DNA of 64,000 bases from Rubrivirga marina (GTDB taxonomy: Bacteria; Bacteroidota; Rhodothermia; Rhodothermales; Rubricoccaceae). Below the pieces are notes generated by a model. It saw only the letters and a list, made by a program, of their open reading frames with translations, was not told the DNA's origin and ran no database searches. A program made the translations under genes and the position numbers. This document shows, piece after piece, positions 24,260-32,573 of the stretch (position 1 is the stretch's first letter; every line of letters starts with the position of its first letter). The DNA lies in NCBI RefSeq assembly GCF_002283365.1, contig NZ_MQWD01000001.1:2823749-2887748 (forward strand). Direction: 5' to 3'.

Positions 24260-25171
24260 TCAGAGAACGGAATCGGGGCTCCGGGTCGGGGGCGCCTCCT
24301 CGATCCCCATCCGCCGGTCGATCACGCGCTCTGCGCTCTCCCAACGTGTCGGGGACACTCCCGCGAGGCGGCGGTAGGCCCGGACGAAGTGGGACTGGTC
24401 GGCGTAGCCGAACCGCTCGACCACGTCGGACCACGTCGTGCCCGGCACTGCGTGGAGAAAGGCGTGCGCGAGCCGGAACCGGACGATCTCGGCGTACCGC
24501 TTGACCGAGACGCCGAGCACCGCGAACCGCCGTCGGAGCGTCGGCGTGCTGACCATGAGGCTGTGTGCGATCGCGTCGACCCTGATCCGCCCCTCGGCCG
24601 CTTCGATCGCGTCAACGGCACGCTGGAGGAACTCGGCCTCGACGAGGTCGCTCCACGGCGCGCTGGCAAGCCCGTTCCCCAGGAAGTCGAGCGTGAGAGC
24701 GGCCCGGCTTTCGAAGTCGGCCGCGTCGAGGAGCGCCCGCTCGAAGGCGTGGGCCGCCTCTGCGAGTGGGGCTCGGACGAGCGCGGCGAGCGCCGGCGGC
24801 CTGTCAGCCCCGCCTCGCCAATACCGCCGGACGCCGAGGACCGCCAGCGGCCCGACGGCCGGGAACGTCGCGTAGAACGCCTGGAGCCCGCCGATGACTT
24901 CCGCGGCGTAGGCGTCGGGCTGGGGACCGGAGAGCAGGACCGGGGGGATCCAGAACGGCGGGTGCCCGCTGAACTCGCCACGGGCCTGCCCTCGGACGGT
25001 GACGTTGAGGATGGGCGTGACGCCCGCGCTGACGGGGATCCGGTACGATCCGGCCGAGGCGATGGGGTACGGGACCTCGTAGAGCTCGCTGAGGAACGGA
25101 CGGAGCGAGCTCGGAAGGGCGTCGTGCGAGATCCGGCGTTCGCCGGGCGCGCTCGGGGCGATCGTGTTCAG
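24260..25171 (-). CDS. AraC-family transcriptional regulator (unusual or lost start)
   Basis: About 303 codons. The C-terminus has both AraC helix-turn-helix motifs: IRVDAIAHSLMVSTPTLRRR, then the classical second motif TWSDVVERFGYADQSHFVRA, continuing YRRLAGVSPTRW. The N-terminal 200 residues (FLSELYEVPYPIASAGSYRI, FWIPPVLLSGPQPDAYAAEV) form an effector-binding domain of the Arac_binding_2 kind. The frame is open up to a stop near 25192 but contains no ATG, GTG or TTG before the conserved part. The best start is CTG 25171 (LNTIAPSAPGERR). Either a CTG start is used or the ATG has mutated. The in-frame ATG at 24556 would leave only the DNA-binding domain. Confidence 0.72.
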   Translation of the reverse strand: MNTIAPSAPGERRISHDALPSSLRPFLSELYEVPYPIASAGSYRIPVSAGVTPILNVTVRGQARGEFSGHPPFWIPPVLLSGPQPDAYAAEVIGGLQAFYATFPAVGPLAVLGVRRYWRGGADRPPALAALVRAPLAEAAHAFERALLDAADFESRAALTLDFLGNGLASAPWSDLVEAEFLQRAVDAIEAAEGRIRVDAIAHSLMVSTPTLRRRFAVLGVSVKRYAEIVRFRLAHAFLHAVPGTTWSDVVERFGYADQSHFVRAYRRLAGVSPTRWESAERVIDRRMGIEEAPPTRSPDSVL

Positions 25172-25479
25172 AGGCGTTGGAGCAGGGAGGCCTCAAGTAA
25201 CGCCCTTCCAGCCCCTAGACAAGGGGCCACCGACAAATGCCTCGGCGCCGCAGACTGTCATCTCGGGCGTCTTGGAATTTGACCCGGGGGCGAGCGTTTC
25301 GTTCAAGACCTGCGGGGGGGCGGCGCCTGCTTTAGAGCGCTCCGCGGACGGTGGCACACGGTGCCCGCCCTTCCGCTCGACATCACACCCCGCCAAGCCC
25401 TCATGCTCAGCCCCATCACCTCGCCTCGCCGCGTCCCGGTTCGTCGGGTGTCGTCCCCTGTCGTCGTCGAACCCGCCCT

Positions 25480-25590
25480 GCCGACCGATCCGGCCCTTCG
25501 GTACTGGAACGCCCGCCCGTCGGCGTGGCGGGCCTCGTAGGCGTGGCCCAGCGCGAGCATCGCGGTCCGGATAGGGTCGTTAGGGACATG
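25480..25590 (-). pseudogene. umuC: umuC C-terminal fragment
   Basis: DPIRTAMLALGHAYEARHAD, continuing GRAFQYRRAG, aligns with the intact UmuC segment DLIRAAMLALGEAFVAADAQ, GRTYRYRKAG. The similarity stops on both sides. The surrounding gap (25172-25620) has no gene and should hold the promoter of the AraC gene. Confidence 0.7.
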
Positions 25591-25620
25591 GGGGATCCCG
25601 GGCAGAAGGTGGAGAGGGCC

Positions 25621-27255
25621 TCAGAACCGCGAGGCGGTGATCAGGATGTCCGCGTGGGCCCAGGCGGCCTCGAACTCGGGGCGGAGGACGTCGGCCTCGG
25701 CGTCGCGGCCCTGCTGGCGGAGCGACCCCATCAGCCCCGTGAGCGCCCACCCGTTCCTCGGCCACGACACGAGGTCGTCGCGGTAGACCCGCTCGGCCTC
25801 CTCGGCGCGGCCGGCGTCGAGGAGGACGGCGCCGAGGGCGAGGCGGGCCTGGAGCGGCCAGTTGGGCGGCTCGGTGTACATCTGCTGCTCCTCAAGCCCG
25901 ACGGCCTCCTCCAGCGCGACGACGGCGGCCTCGGTGTCGCCGCGCGCGGCGGCGAGTTCGCCGGCGAGGTACCGCTCGGCGATGCCGAGGACGGAGTGGG
26001 GCGTGTTGAACCCGAAGATGGTGAGGGTGTCGAGCGCCATGTCGGCCGCGATCGGCCGGAGCGCCGCCCACTCCGCCTCCGCCTCGTCGACGCGGTCTGT
26101 GCGGGCGAGGGCGACGCCGCGCGCGAAGTGCCACAGGCCAGTGGGGTAGTCGAGCTCAGAAGGAGGTGCCTGGGCGGCGAGGATCTCGTCCCACCCGCCG
26201 AAGCGGACGCGGGCGAGGAGCGGGATCGCCGTGATGTGCTGGACCTGCCCGCCGAGCCCGCCGGGGGCGTGGAAGAGGGCGGGGTCGGCCATGTGCGAGA
26301 GGTGGCCGGCCGCCTCCAGCGTCGCCGCCCGCATCCCCGCCATCGAGGCGGCCATCCACAGCATGTCGTGGTTGTGGGGGACGTACCCGATGGGGTAGAG
26401 CCCCTGCGCGTGGCACTGCGCGAGGTAGTTGTCGTCCGCCTCGGTCGCTAGCTCGTTCGAGACGACGGCGTCGTGGTAGCGCCCGACGCGGAGGTAGATG
26501 TGGCTCGGCATGTGGACGAGGTGGCCGGCGTTGGGGACGAGCGGCCCGAGCCGGTCCGCAGCGTCGACGCCCAGCTCTGGCCGCTGCTTCTCGACGGCGT
26601 GGATCCAGAGGTGGAGCGCCAGCGGGTGGGCCGGGTCCACGGCCATCGCGCGTTCGAGCGCGGCGAGAACCTCCTCGGTCTCGGGCTTCGGCGAGCCGTC
26701 GCCGTACCAGTAGTCCCACGGCATCGTGTCCATGAGGGCCTCGGCGAAGAGGCCCTGCACGTCGGCGTCGTCGGGGTAGCGCCGGGCGACCTCTCGCATG
26801 GCGTCGGCGTAGGCGCGGTCGAGGGCGGAGCGGTCCTCGACGGGCTCCGCGACGTACCGGGCGGCAAGGGCCTCGACGAGGGCCCGGTCGGCGGCGGGGG
26901 CCGAAGCGGCCCGCTCGCGGGCGCGCCCGAGGGCCGCCCACGCCACGGGCACGTCCGCCGGCGTCATCGGGGCGTTGACGTGGGGGCCGAGGACGAGGGC
27001 CTCGCCCCAGGCGCACATCGCGCAGGCGGGGTCGAGCCGCTGGGCCTCGCGGAAGGCGCGGGCGGCCTCGGCGTGGTTGAAGGCGTAGGCGAGGACGAGC
27101 CCCTGGTCGAAGAACCGCTGCGCGTCGGCGTCGTCGGTGTCGGCGGGGCGGGTGTGGTCGCCCAGGCCGTCGAGACGCGGAGCCAGCGGGTCGCCGCCCT
27201 GGGCGCTGGCGGCGATGGCCACCAGCGGGACGAGGAGAAGAACGGGAGCACGCAT
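25621..27255 (-). CDS. Secreted TPR-repeat protein
   Basis: A 544-aa exported protein. MRAPVLLLVPLVAIAASAQ is a signal peptide. The mature part is TPR-like helical repeats: ADAQRFFDQGLVLAYAFNHA, continuing EAARAFREAQRLDP, then ACAMCAWGEALVLGPH, AALERAMAVDPAHPLALHLW and GRYHDAVVSNELATEADD. Histidine and tryptophan are frequent in the middle (PHNHDMLWMAASMAGM). This pattern is common in periplasmic TPR proteins whose partners are unknown. ATG 27255 starts the signal peptide. It lies 32 bp after the cupin gene on the same strand, so the two are probably co-transcribed. Confidence 0.85.
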   Translation of the reverse strand: MRAPVLLLVPLVAIAASAQGGDPLAPRLDGLGDHTRPADTDDADAQRFFDQGLVLAYAFNHAEAARAFREAQRLDPACAMCAWGEALVLGPHVNAPMTPADVPVAWAALGRARERAASAPAADRALVEALAARYVAEPVEDRSALDRAYADAMREVARRYPDDADVQGLFAEALMDTMPWDYWYGDGSPKPETEEVLAALERAMAVDPAHPLALHLWIHAVEKQRPELGVDAADRLGPLVPNAGHLVHMPSHIYLRVGRYHDAVVSNELATEADDNYLAQCHAQGLYPIGYVPHNHDMLWMAASMAGMRAATLEAAGHLSHMADPALFHAPGGLGGQVQHITAIPLLARVRFGGWDEILAAQAPPSELDYPTGLWHFARGVALARTDRVDEAEAEWAALRPIAADMALDTLTIFGFNTPHSVLGIAERYLAGELAAARGDTEAAVVALEEAVGLEEQQMYTEPPNWPLQARLALGAVLLDAGRAEEAERVYRDDLVSWPRNGWALTGLMGSLRQQGRDAEADVLRPEFEAAWAHADILITASRF

Positions 27256-27287
27256 GGGAGTGGGGAGCTGAGTGTTGTAGGCCGAGG

Positions 27288-27806
27288 TCACCGCTCGCGG
27301 AACGAGAGCCCGAACCGTTCGCAGAGCGTGGGGACGCTGTCGAAGTCCATCTCCAGGCCGTAGGCGTCGTTGATCCGCACCACGCGGTCCACGTCGCCCC
27401 ACGCCTCGGCGATCTCGCGGAAGAAGTCCTCGAACCCGGCCGGCGAGATGACCTCGATGATCCGGCACGGCACGTCGCCGGCGTTCCAGAACGTGTGCCA
27501 CTGGCCGCGCGGCTTGAACACCCACGTCCCCGCCTCGGCCGTCACCACGTCGTCGCCGAGGAGGGCGCCGAGCGTGCCCTCGATCACGAACGAGTACTCG
27601 TCCTCGTGGCGGTGGCGGTGGAGCGGGGCCGCGAGCTGGCGCGGCGCGATGGGGTGGTGGACGACGGCGAAGCGCCCGCCGGCCTCGGCGCCGTCGATCT
27701 TCCAATCGACGCCGAACCCGCCGAAGTCGTGGGACGCGCGCCCGTCGGGCGGGACCACCGTGGGCTCGGTTGCGAGGGGATGTCCGTTCTCAGGGATGGG
27801 GCTCAT
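27288..27806 (-). CDS. Cupin-domain protein
   Basis: A 172-aa cytosolic protein with one conserved cupin barrel. Motif 1 is PLHRHRHEDEYSFVIEGTLG, where the histidines and glutamate bind a metal; motif 2 is GTWVFKPRGQWHTFWNAG. After the barrel is an acidic helical tail (FEDFFREIAEAWGDVDRVV). The family ranges from dioxygenases to sugar-binding proteins, so the reaction is not predictable. It is the first gene of a pair with the TPR protein. About 50 bp upstream is an A+T-rich blip (TTTACAACTGTGAATAG on the minus strand) that may be its promoter. Confidence 0.85.
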   Translation of the reverse strand: MSPIPENGHPLATEPTVVPPDGRASHDFGGFGVDWKIDGAEAGGRFAVVHHPIAPRQLAAPLHRHRHEDEYSFVIEGTLGALLGDDVVTAEAGTWVFKPRGQWHTFWNAGDVPCRIIEVISPAGFEDFFREIAEAWGDVDRVVRINDAYGLEMDFDSVPTLCERFGLSFRER

Positions 27807-28625
27807 GGCAGTCGTGTCGGGTGGGAGTGGGCGGACGACGCTCGGCGTCTCATCGGGTCGCTGCTATTCACAGTTGTAAAGGGACGAGGCTCTGGGCGGC
27901 CGGTGGGGCCTGGCCATCGGGGCGGCACACGGATCGGGCGCCGCCGTCCGCAGGGAGAGGCACGGGGGTCGTCATTCGTCCGCGCGGCGCCACGCTCGCA
28001 ACCGGCCCCGCCGGTCCTGCTCGGCGTCGGCCTGGCCTCGGTGGACGTCGTGCCGGCGTCGTGACTGGCGTGCTGGGCCGCTGCAGGGACCGCGAAGCTC
28101 GCCGCGGAGGCCCACGCGAGCAGGCCCGAGTGCCAGATGGCTCGTCGGGTGGCGGGGGATGGCGCACCGCGCGGGGTCGCCATGCCAGACACGGAGACGT
28201 GGATCACAGACTCCCACGCGCCGCCCTCGCATCGGGCGGTGGGTCTCAGGCCGGGGTCGGCAATGCGAACCCCACCCGACACAGGATGGTTCGATCTAGC
28301 CATCGCCCGGGACCTCGGCCCGCGAGGCTCTCGGCCCCACACGACGCTCCATGCGGGGCCGGTACGGAGTGTAGGAGGCGGGGCGCTGACACGGCAAGAG
28401 CCCGGCCAGAATTACCGCACCATGTTTAGCGACACCGGTCGGCAGGAGCGCCATGTCGGCGGCGGCCCTTCGGCATTCCCATAGAGCCAGCGTGGGAGGA
28501 TGGGCTCACATCGGGCAAGGCGTGTCGTCCCACGCGTGGCCGGTAGAGCACTGCCGGTGAAGCAGTACCGAGGCCGCGGATCGACGGCGATGAGCGCCGT
28601 CCTCGGCCTCCGCCGCCGTTACGCC
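27807..28625. other. Gene-free stretch with a decayed exported-protein start
   Basis: No intact gene. On the minus strand, from ATG 28183, the frame begins like a signal peptide (HSGLLAWASAASFAVPAAAQ) and then loses coding character; it runs to a stop at 27803 that overlaps the cupin start by 4 bp, but it crosses the A+T-rich probable cupin promoter. It is most likely the 5' remnant of a lost secreted-protein gene. The rest (28184-28625) shows nothing recognisable. Confidence 0.4.
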
Positions 28626-29158
28626 TCAATCGGTCAAGTGACGGAGCCCCTTTCCTACGGGAGAGTGAAACCCGACGTGGCTCGTCACGACGCCCCACAC
28701 GACGAGCTCCTGGCCCTCGGCGAGTTCGCTCGGATCGTACTCCGGGTTCGCCGCGGGGAGCGGACGCGCTCGCGGCCCCGGACCTCCATCCGCGTGAACC
28801 GCTTGGGCGTGAGCTCGCCGTCGACGGCTGCGGCGACGATCGACCCGTTCTTCGGCTCCTCGGCCCGGTCGACGGCGATCCGGTCCCCGTCGAGGATCCC
28901 GTCGCCCGTCATCGACTCGCCCCGGACGCGGAGGAAGAAGCACGAGGGGGAGTCGGCCTCGACGAGCTCGTGGAGGTTCAGCCGGCCCCCGACCTAGTCG
29001 TCGGCCGGATAGAGGAACCCGGCCGGGACGTGCTCGAGGTAGAGCTGGAGGCGGGGGCTGGGGGCGACGGCCGAGGCCGGGAGGACCTCGACGACGAGCT
29101 CTCCCGGGGGAAGCGGTCGCGTCGACGCACCGTCTCCGAGGTGGGGGGAGGTGGGCAT
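28626..29158 (-). pseudogene. umuD: umuD pseudogene (one stop and one frameshift)
   Basis: A nearly full-length UmuD, the LexA-like self-cleaving protease subunit of Pol V, can be read from ATG 29158. It has an N-terminal arm, then FLYPADD, an amber stop (28994-28996), and resumes RLNLHELVEADSPSCFFLRV with RGESM (catalytic Ser) and DGILDGDRIAVDRAEEPKNG. VAAAVDGELTPK carries the catalytic Lys. Near 28757 the frame shifts and the end continues as NPEYDPSELAEGQELVVWGV to the GFHSPVGKGLRHLTD tail. Two lesions make it inactive. It is the most complete umuD in the window and lies beside an integrase fragment on the opposite strand. Confidence 0.88.
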
Positions 29159-29187
29159 GGGAGGGGGATCGGTCCGCCCTGACGGTC

Positions 29188-29307
29188 CGAGGCTCCGGAG
29201 GTCCTGGGAGGCCCCGTACGCGGAGGGTCAGTACGACCCGTGGACCGGGGGGCCGCCGGAGGCCACCGAGGCACGGCCAGTCGAGACGATGACGCCCGTC
29301 ACGCCGG
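29188..29307 (+). pseudogene. Tyrosine integrase fragment
   Basis: GGTCAGTACGACCCGTGGAC and its flanks match the intact integrase gene near 9595-9614; translated, WEAPYAEGQYDPWTGGPPEA, continuing TEARPVETMTP, corresponds to WEAAYAEGRYDPWTDPPPEA, TEARLVRTVTTP. Only about 40 codons of the N-terminal region survive; the catalytic domain is gone. It lies next to the umuD pseudogene, as the intact integrase lies next to umuC. Confidence 0.8.
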
Positions 29308-29326
29308 CCTCATCACCGGACAGAGC

Positions 29327-30085
29327 CTAGAACGCCGCGGCGACTCCGAGGTCGGTATGCCAACGCGACAACGTGCCGTCGATCGTGTAGCCGGTGCCGA
29401 CCGAGAGGCCGACGCGTCCCAGCACCGGGCGCTGAGCGCGGACCGAGACGCCCCACGATTGGCGGATCGCCGCCGTCCCGTCGGGGGCGACAATCGGTTC
29501 CTGCCCCTGTCCGAGCCTGACTTCGGCGAAGGGCGCCGTCAGACCGCCGGTCCCGTCGAAGAGGTGGCGCGCTGAGAGAGAGGTCGATACCCCGGTCACC
29601 GCTGCCGGGTCGACGACGGCCCGAACCCGGATGAGCCAGTTGCCGGCGTATCGGGCTAGCGACCCCGTGCCGAGCGTGACCGTGTTGGCCTCGAACGTGA
29701 GGTGGCGGACCCCGAAGGAGCCTTCCCATCCGCCGCCGAGGGCGAGGTACCCCTCGCCAAGGAGGTCCGAACGAGCGATGGCGGTCGCACCGGGGGCCAC
29801 CTGCGCCCGAAGGTTCCCGTAGCCGGCTCGACCAAAGGAACGGTAGAGGTCCGTCGCCGCGAACGGCGCCGTCTCCCCGTTCCGTCGCCAGTGGCCGGCC
29901 TCCAATGACGCCGCCCCTTCCGAAAATCGGCGCTGGACCGCCACCTGCGACCTTTGCCACGCCTCGCGGTCCGATCGAAACGCCTCGACCCCGTAGCTGA
30001 CGACGCCGCCCCACCCGGCGCGGTGCTGTGCGCGGGCGGAGGCCGAGAGGGCCATCAGGGCGGCAACGAGGAGGGCGGCGCGCAT
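29327..30085 (-). CDS. YaiO-family outer-membrane beta-barrel protein
   Basis: A 252-aa protein. MRAALLVAALMALSASARAQ is a signal peptide, and the rest is amphipathic beta strands with aromatic girdles ending in Phe (RWHTDLGVAAAF), as in outer-membrane barrels. Stretches such as GVVSYGVEAFRSDREAWQRS and RRFSEGAASLEAGHWRRNG fit the YaiO family. In E. coli yaiO neighbours a glycosyltransferase gene (yaiP), and the same pairing is seen here. It is the last gene of a four-gene operon, 2 bp after the glycosyltransferase, so it may pass or anchor the polymer made by that enzyme. Substrate unknown. Confidence 0.82.
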   Translation of the reverse strand: MRAALLVAALMALSASARAQHRAGWGGVVSYGVEAFRSDREAWQRSQVAVQRRFSEGAASLEAGHWRRNGETAPFAATDLYRSFGRAGYGNLRAQVAPGATAIARSDLLGEGYLALGGGWEGSFGVRHLTFEANTVTLGTGSLARYAGNWLIRVRAVVDPAAVTGVSTSLSARHLFDGTGGLTAPFAEVRLGQGQEPIVAPDGTAAIRQSWGVSVRAQRPVLGRVGLSVGTGYTIDGTLSRWHTDLGVAAAF

Positions 30086-30087
30086 GG

Positions 30088-31503
30088 TCAGGTAGAGGTC
30101 GTGGCGAATCCGGTCCGCGTCATCTCGCCCCACGACGAGTCCTTCCGCAGGAACTTCCAGACTCCCTGTAACCGCCACCAGACCGTCAGCTGGCGGTAGC
30201 CGAGGTTTTCGGCGACCACCATGACGAGGAGGAGAGCGAGGTCCCGGAGCGAGGTGTAGCGGCGGAGGGCGAACTGTTCGAGGGCCACGGCCGCGATCGA
30301 CTGGCAGACTCCGAGCGCGAGGGCCAGTCCAAGCAGGAGGAGGGCCACCGGGACGTTCAGGACGCCGAGGATCAGCGAGGCCACGAGCACCCCGTAACCG
30401 ACGGCCTCGACGAGGGGACCGAGCATCTCGATGAGGAGGAACGAGGGGAGCGAGATCATCCCGACCCGGCCGTACCGCGGGTTGAAGAGCATGCGCCGGT
30501 GCTTCCACACGACCTCCAGCCCGCCGCGTTGCCAGCGGTCCCGTTGACGCCCGAGGACGGCCAGTGTCGACGGGCACTCCGTCCACGAGACGGCCCCCGG
30601 CGCGAAGTCGACCCGGTAGGGCAGCCCGCGCTCGCGGTGGTACCGGTGGAGCTTCAGCGTCAGCTCGAAGTCCTCGCCTACGGTGTCGGGGTCGAGCCCG
30701 CCGACGGCGACGACCGCCGACCGGCGGAAGAGCCCGAACGCCCCGGAGATCAGCGGGAGCGCGTCGATCGCGTTCCACCCGACGCGCGACGCGGCGAAAG
30801 CCCGGATGTACTCGAGCACCTGGAACCGGGCGACCCACCCGCGCGGCATCCGGATCTCCTCAACGCGGCCGCCGCGGACCCCGCAGTCGTTGACGATCCC
30901 GATCGTCCCCGCCACGGCCACCGTCGTGCGGTCCTCGAGGTACGGCTGGGCCACGCGGTACAACGCGTCCGGGGCCAGGAGGCTGTCGCCGTCGAGGGTG
31001 CAGAGGAGCGGCGTCCGGCAGTGGTTGATCCCGACGTTGATCGCGTCGGAGCGCCCGCCGTTGGCCTTCTGAATGAACCAGAGGTCTGGTCGGCTCCGGC
31101 TCCGGTACGAGCGGAGCACCTCGGCCGTCTCGATGCGGGCCGTCCGATGGCGGACGGCTGGGACGAGGTCGAACGCCTCGATGAGCCGCTCGGCCGTCCG
31201 GTCCTTCGAGCCGTCGTCGACCACGAGGATCTCCTTGCTGGGGTACTCGACCCCGAGGAGCGCCCGGACGGCCTCGACGCACACGGTCTCCTCGTTGTAC
31301 ATCGGCGCGATGAGCGTGATCGGGGGAGCGCTGGTGGCCCCGGCCGCCTCGCCGACGTGGAATGTCCGGGACCACCGCCGGAGGCGGAGGAGCGCGGGGA
31401 ACGCGAGCGCGGTCGTGGCGGAGTACGTCGCGGCGATGGCCACGAAGAATCCCAGCGTCAGCCCGCTGACTGCCCAGAAGAGCGCGTGGAACAGGTCGGT
31501 CAT
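30088..31503 (-). CDS. Membrane family-2 glycosyltransferase, processive synthase type
   Basis: A 471-aa inner-membrane enzyme predicted to polymerise sugar from a nucleotide-sugar donor. An N-terminal helix (LFWAVSGLTLGFFVAIAATY) precedes the GT-A domain: LIAPMYNEE, VVDDGSKD, LDGDS (DxD), VGEDFELTLK and the processivity motif QRDRWQRG. Three or four C-terminal helices follow (LVEAVGYGVLVASLILGVLN, ALLLLGLALALGVCQSIAAV). The D, DxD, ED, QxxRW set places it with cellulose- and poly-GlcNAc-type synthases. Start ATG 31503 overlaps the HEAT gene by 4 bp. It may be controlled by cyclic-di-GMP, given the neighbouring GGDEF-EAL gene, but it has no PilZ domain. Confidence 0.9.
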   Translation of the reverse strand: MTDLFHALFWAVSGLTLGFFVAIAATYSATTALAFPALLRLRRWSRTFHVGEAAGATSAPPITLIAPMYNEETVCVEAVRALLGVEYPSKEILVVDDGSKDRTAERLIEAFDLVPAVRHRTARIETAEVLRSYRSRSRPDLWFIQKANGGRSDAINVGINHCRTPLLCTLDGDSLLAPDALYRVAQPYLEDRTTVAVAGTIGIVNDCGVRGGRVEEIRMPRGWVARFQVLEYIRAFAASRVGWNAIDALPLISGAFGLFRRSAVVAVGGLDPDTVGEDFELTLKLHRYHRERGLPYRVDFAPGAVSWTECPSTLAVLGRQRDRWQRGGLEVVWKHRRMLFNPRYGRVGMISLPSFLLIEMLGPLVEAVGYGVLVASLILGVLNVPVALLLLGLALALGVCQSIAAVALEQFALRRYTSLRDLALLLVMVVAENLGYRQLTVWWRLQGVWKFLRKDSSWGEMTRTGFATTST

Positions 31504-32573
31504 GTCGCGGGGGCGAGGAACCCGGCCTCGGCGAGCGCCTGGCGCGCCACGCCGGCGCAGGGCGCGTCGCCCTCGGCGATCGCCTGGAGCGGGGCGGTCC
31601 GACCGGCCTCGACGAGGCCGCGGGCGGCCCGGAGCGCGACCCACGGGGAGGGGTCGGCGAGCGCGTGCTCGATCCGAGCCGCGTCGTCCGGGCGGATGCT
31701 GAGGGCCGACAGGGCGCTGATGGCGTGGAGCCGGACCACCTCGTCGCCGTGGTGGAGGAGGGCGCGGGCGGCGTCCGCGTGGCCGGGGCCGCCGACGTCG
31801 CGGAGCAGCCGGAGCGCGGCGGCCTGGACCTCCCGGGGCGGCTCGCTCTCCGACAGAAGGGCCGCGGCCGTGTCGCCGGCCGGGACGTAGCCCAGCCGGC
31901 GGAGGGCCTCGGCGCACGCGGTCCTCGCCGACTCGCTGAGCTCGGGGCTGGCGAGACCGGCCTCGAGGGTGGGGCCGGCCTCGATCCCGAAGAGCGTGAG
32001 CGCCGAGGCGACGGCCGGGCTCCCCCACGCCTCGAACCCGTCGAGCGCCCCGACGACGGGGCGGAGGTACCGGAGGTCACGAGACCGTCCCAACGCTCGG
32101 GCCGTGATCATCCCGACCTCGGGCGCCGGGTCGTGGAGGAGGGGGACGAGCCGGTGGAGGTCGGGGACGGACCCGACGAGCCCGAACAGGTGCGCAGCGA
32201 GCGCTCGGCGGTCGGCGCGGCGGTCGCAGAGCCACTGCCGTGCCGTGTCGAGGTGGGGGGCCGCGGCCTCGGCGAAGACGGCCCGGCTCTCGCCCCCCAG
32301 GCGGAGGGCATAGGCGATGAGGAGCTGGAAGTAGTCCCCCCGCTCGCCGTCACCGACCAGCGGGCCCAACGACGAGGGGGGGCGCTCCCCCACGAGGGCA
32401 TCGAGGAGCGCCCGCTCCCAACGGGCCCACCGCTCGGCCCGGCGCGACTCCGCGCGGTCGGCGGCGACATGGACGACGACCACGAGCGCGGTGAGCGCGA
32501 GCGCGACCACCGTCAGGACGAGGAGCCCGGTGGCCGCGGCGTCCACGAAGTCGGCCGGGGGGAAGGGGGTCAC
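31500..32573 (-). CDS. Membrane-anchored HEAT-repeat protein
   Basis: A 357-aa protein with one N-terminal membrane helix (TGLLVLTVVALALTALVVVV) and a cytosolic solenoid of HEAT-type hairpins: RRALAAHLFGLVGSVPDLHR, PEVGMITARALGRSRDLRYL, REVQAAALRLLRDVGGPGHA and VRLHAISALSALSIRPDDAA. Such solenoids act as scaffolds. It overlaps the genes on either side by 4 bp, so translation is coupled and it probably joins the regulator to the glycosyltransferase in a membrane complex. This role is inferred from position. Confidence 0.82.
   Translation of the reverse strand: MTPFPPADFVDAAATGLLVLTVVALALTALVVVVHVAADRAESRRAERWARWERALLDALVGERPPSSLGPLVGDGERGDYFQLLIAYALRLGGESRAVFAEAAAPHLDTARQWLCDRRADRRALAAHLFGLVGSVPDLHRLVPLLHDPAPEVGMITARALGRSRDLRYLRPVVGALDGFEAWGSPAVASALTLFGIEAGPTLEAGLASPELSESARTACAEALRRLGYVPAGDTAAALLSESEPPREVQAAALRLLRDVGGPGHADAARALLHHGDEVVRLHAISALSALSIRPDDAARIEHALADPSPWVALRAARGLVEAGRTAPLQAIAEGDAPCAGVARQALAEAGFLAPAT

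Noticed and set aside
27803-28183. 126-codon minus frame overlapping the cupin start by 4 bp
   Set aside because: Only the signal-peptide-like first 50 codons look coding. The rest crosses an A+T-rich probable promoter and loses codon bias, so it is treated as a remnant.
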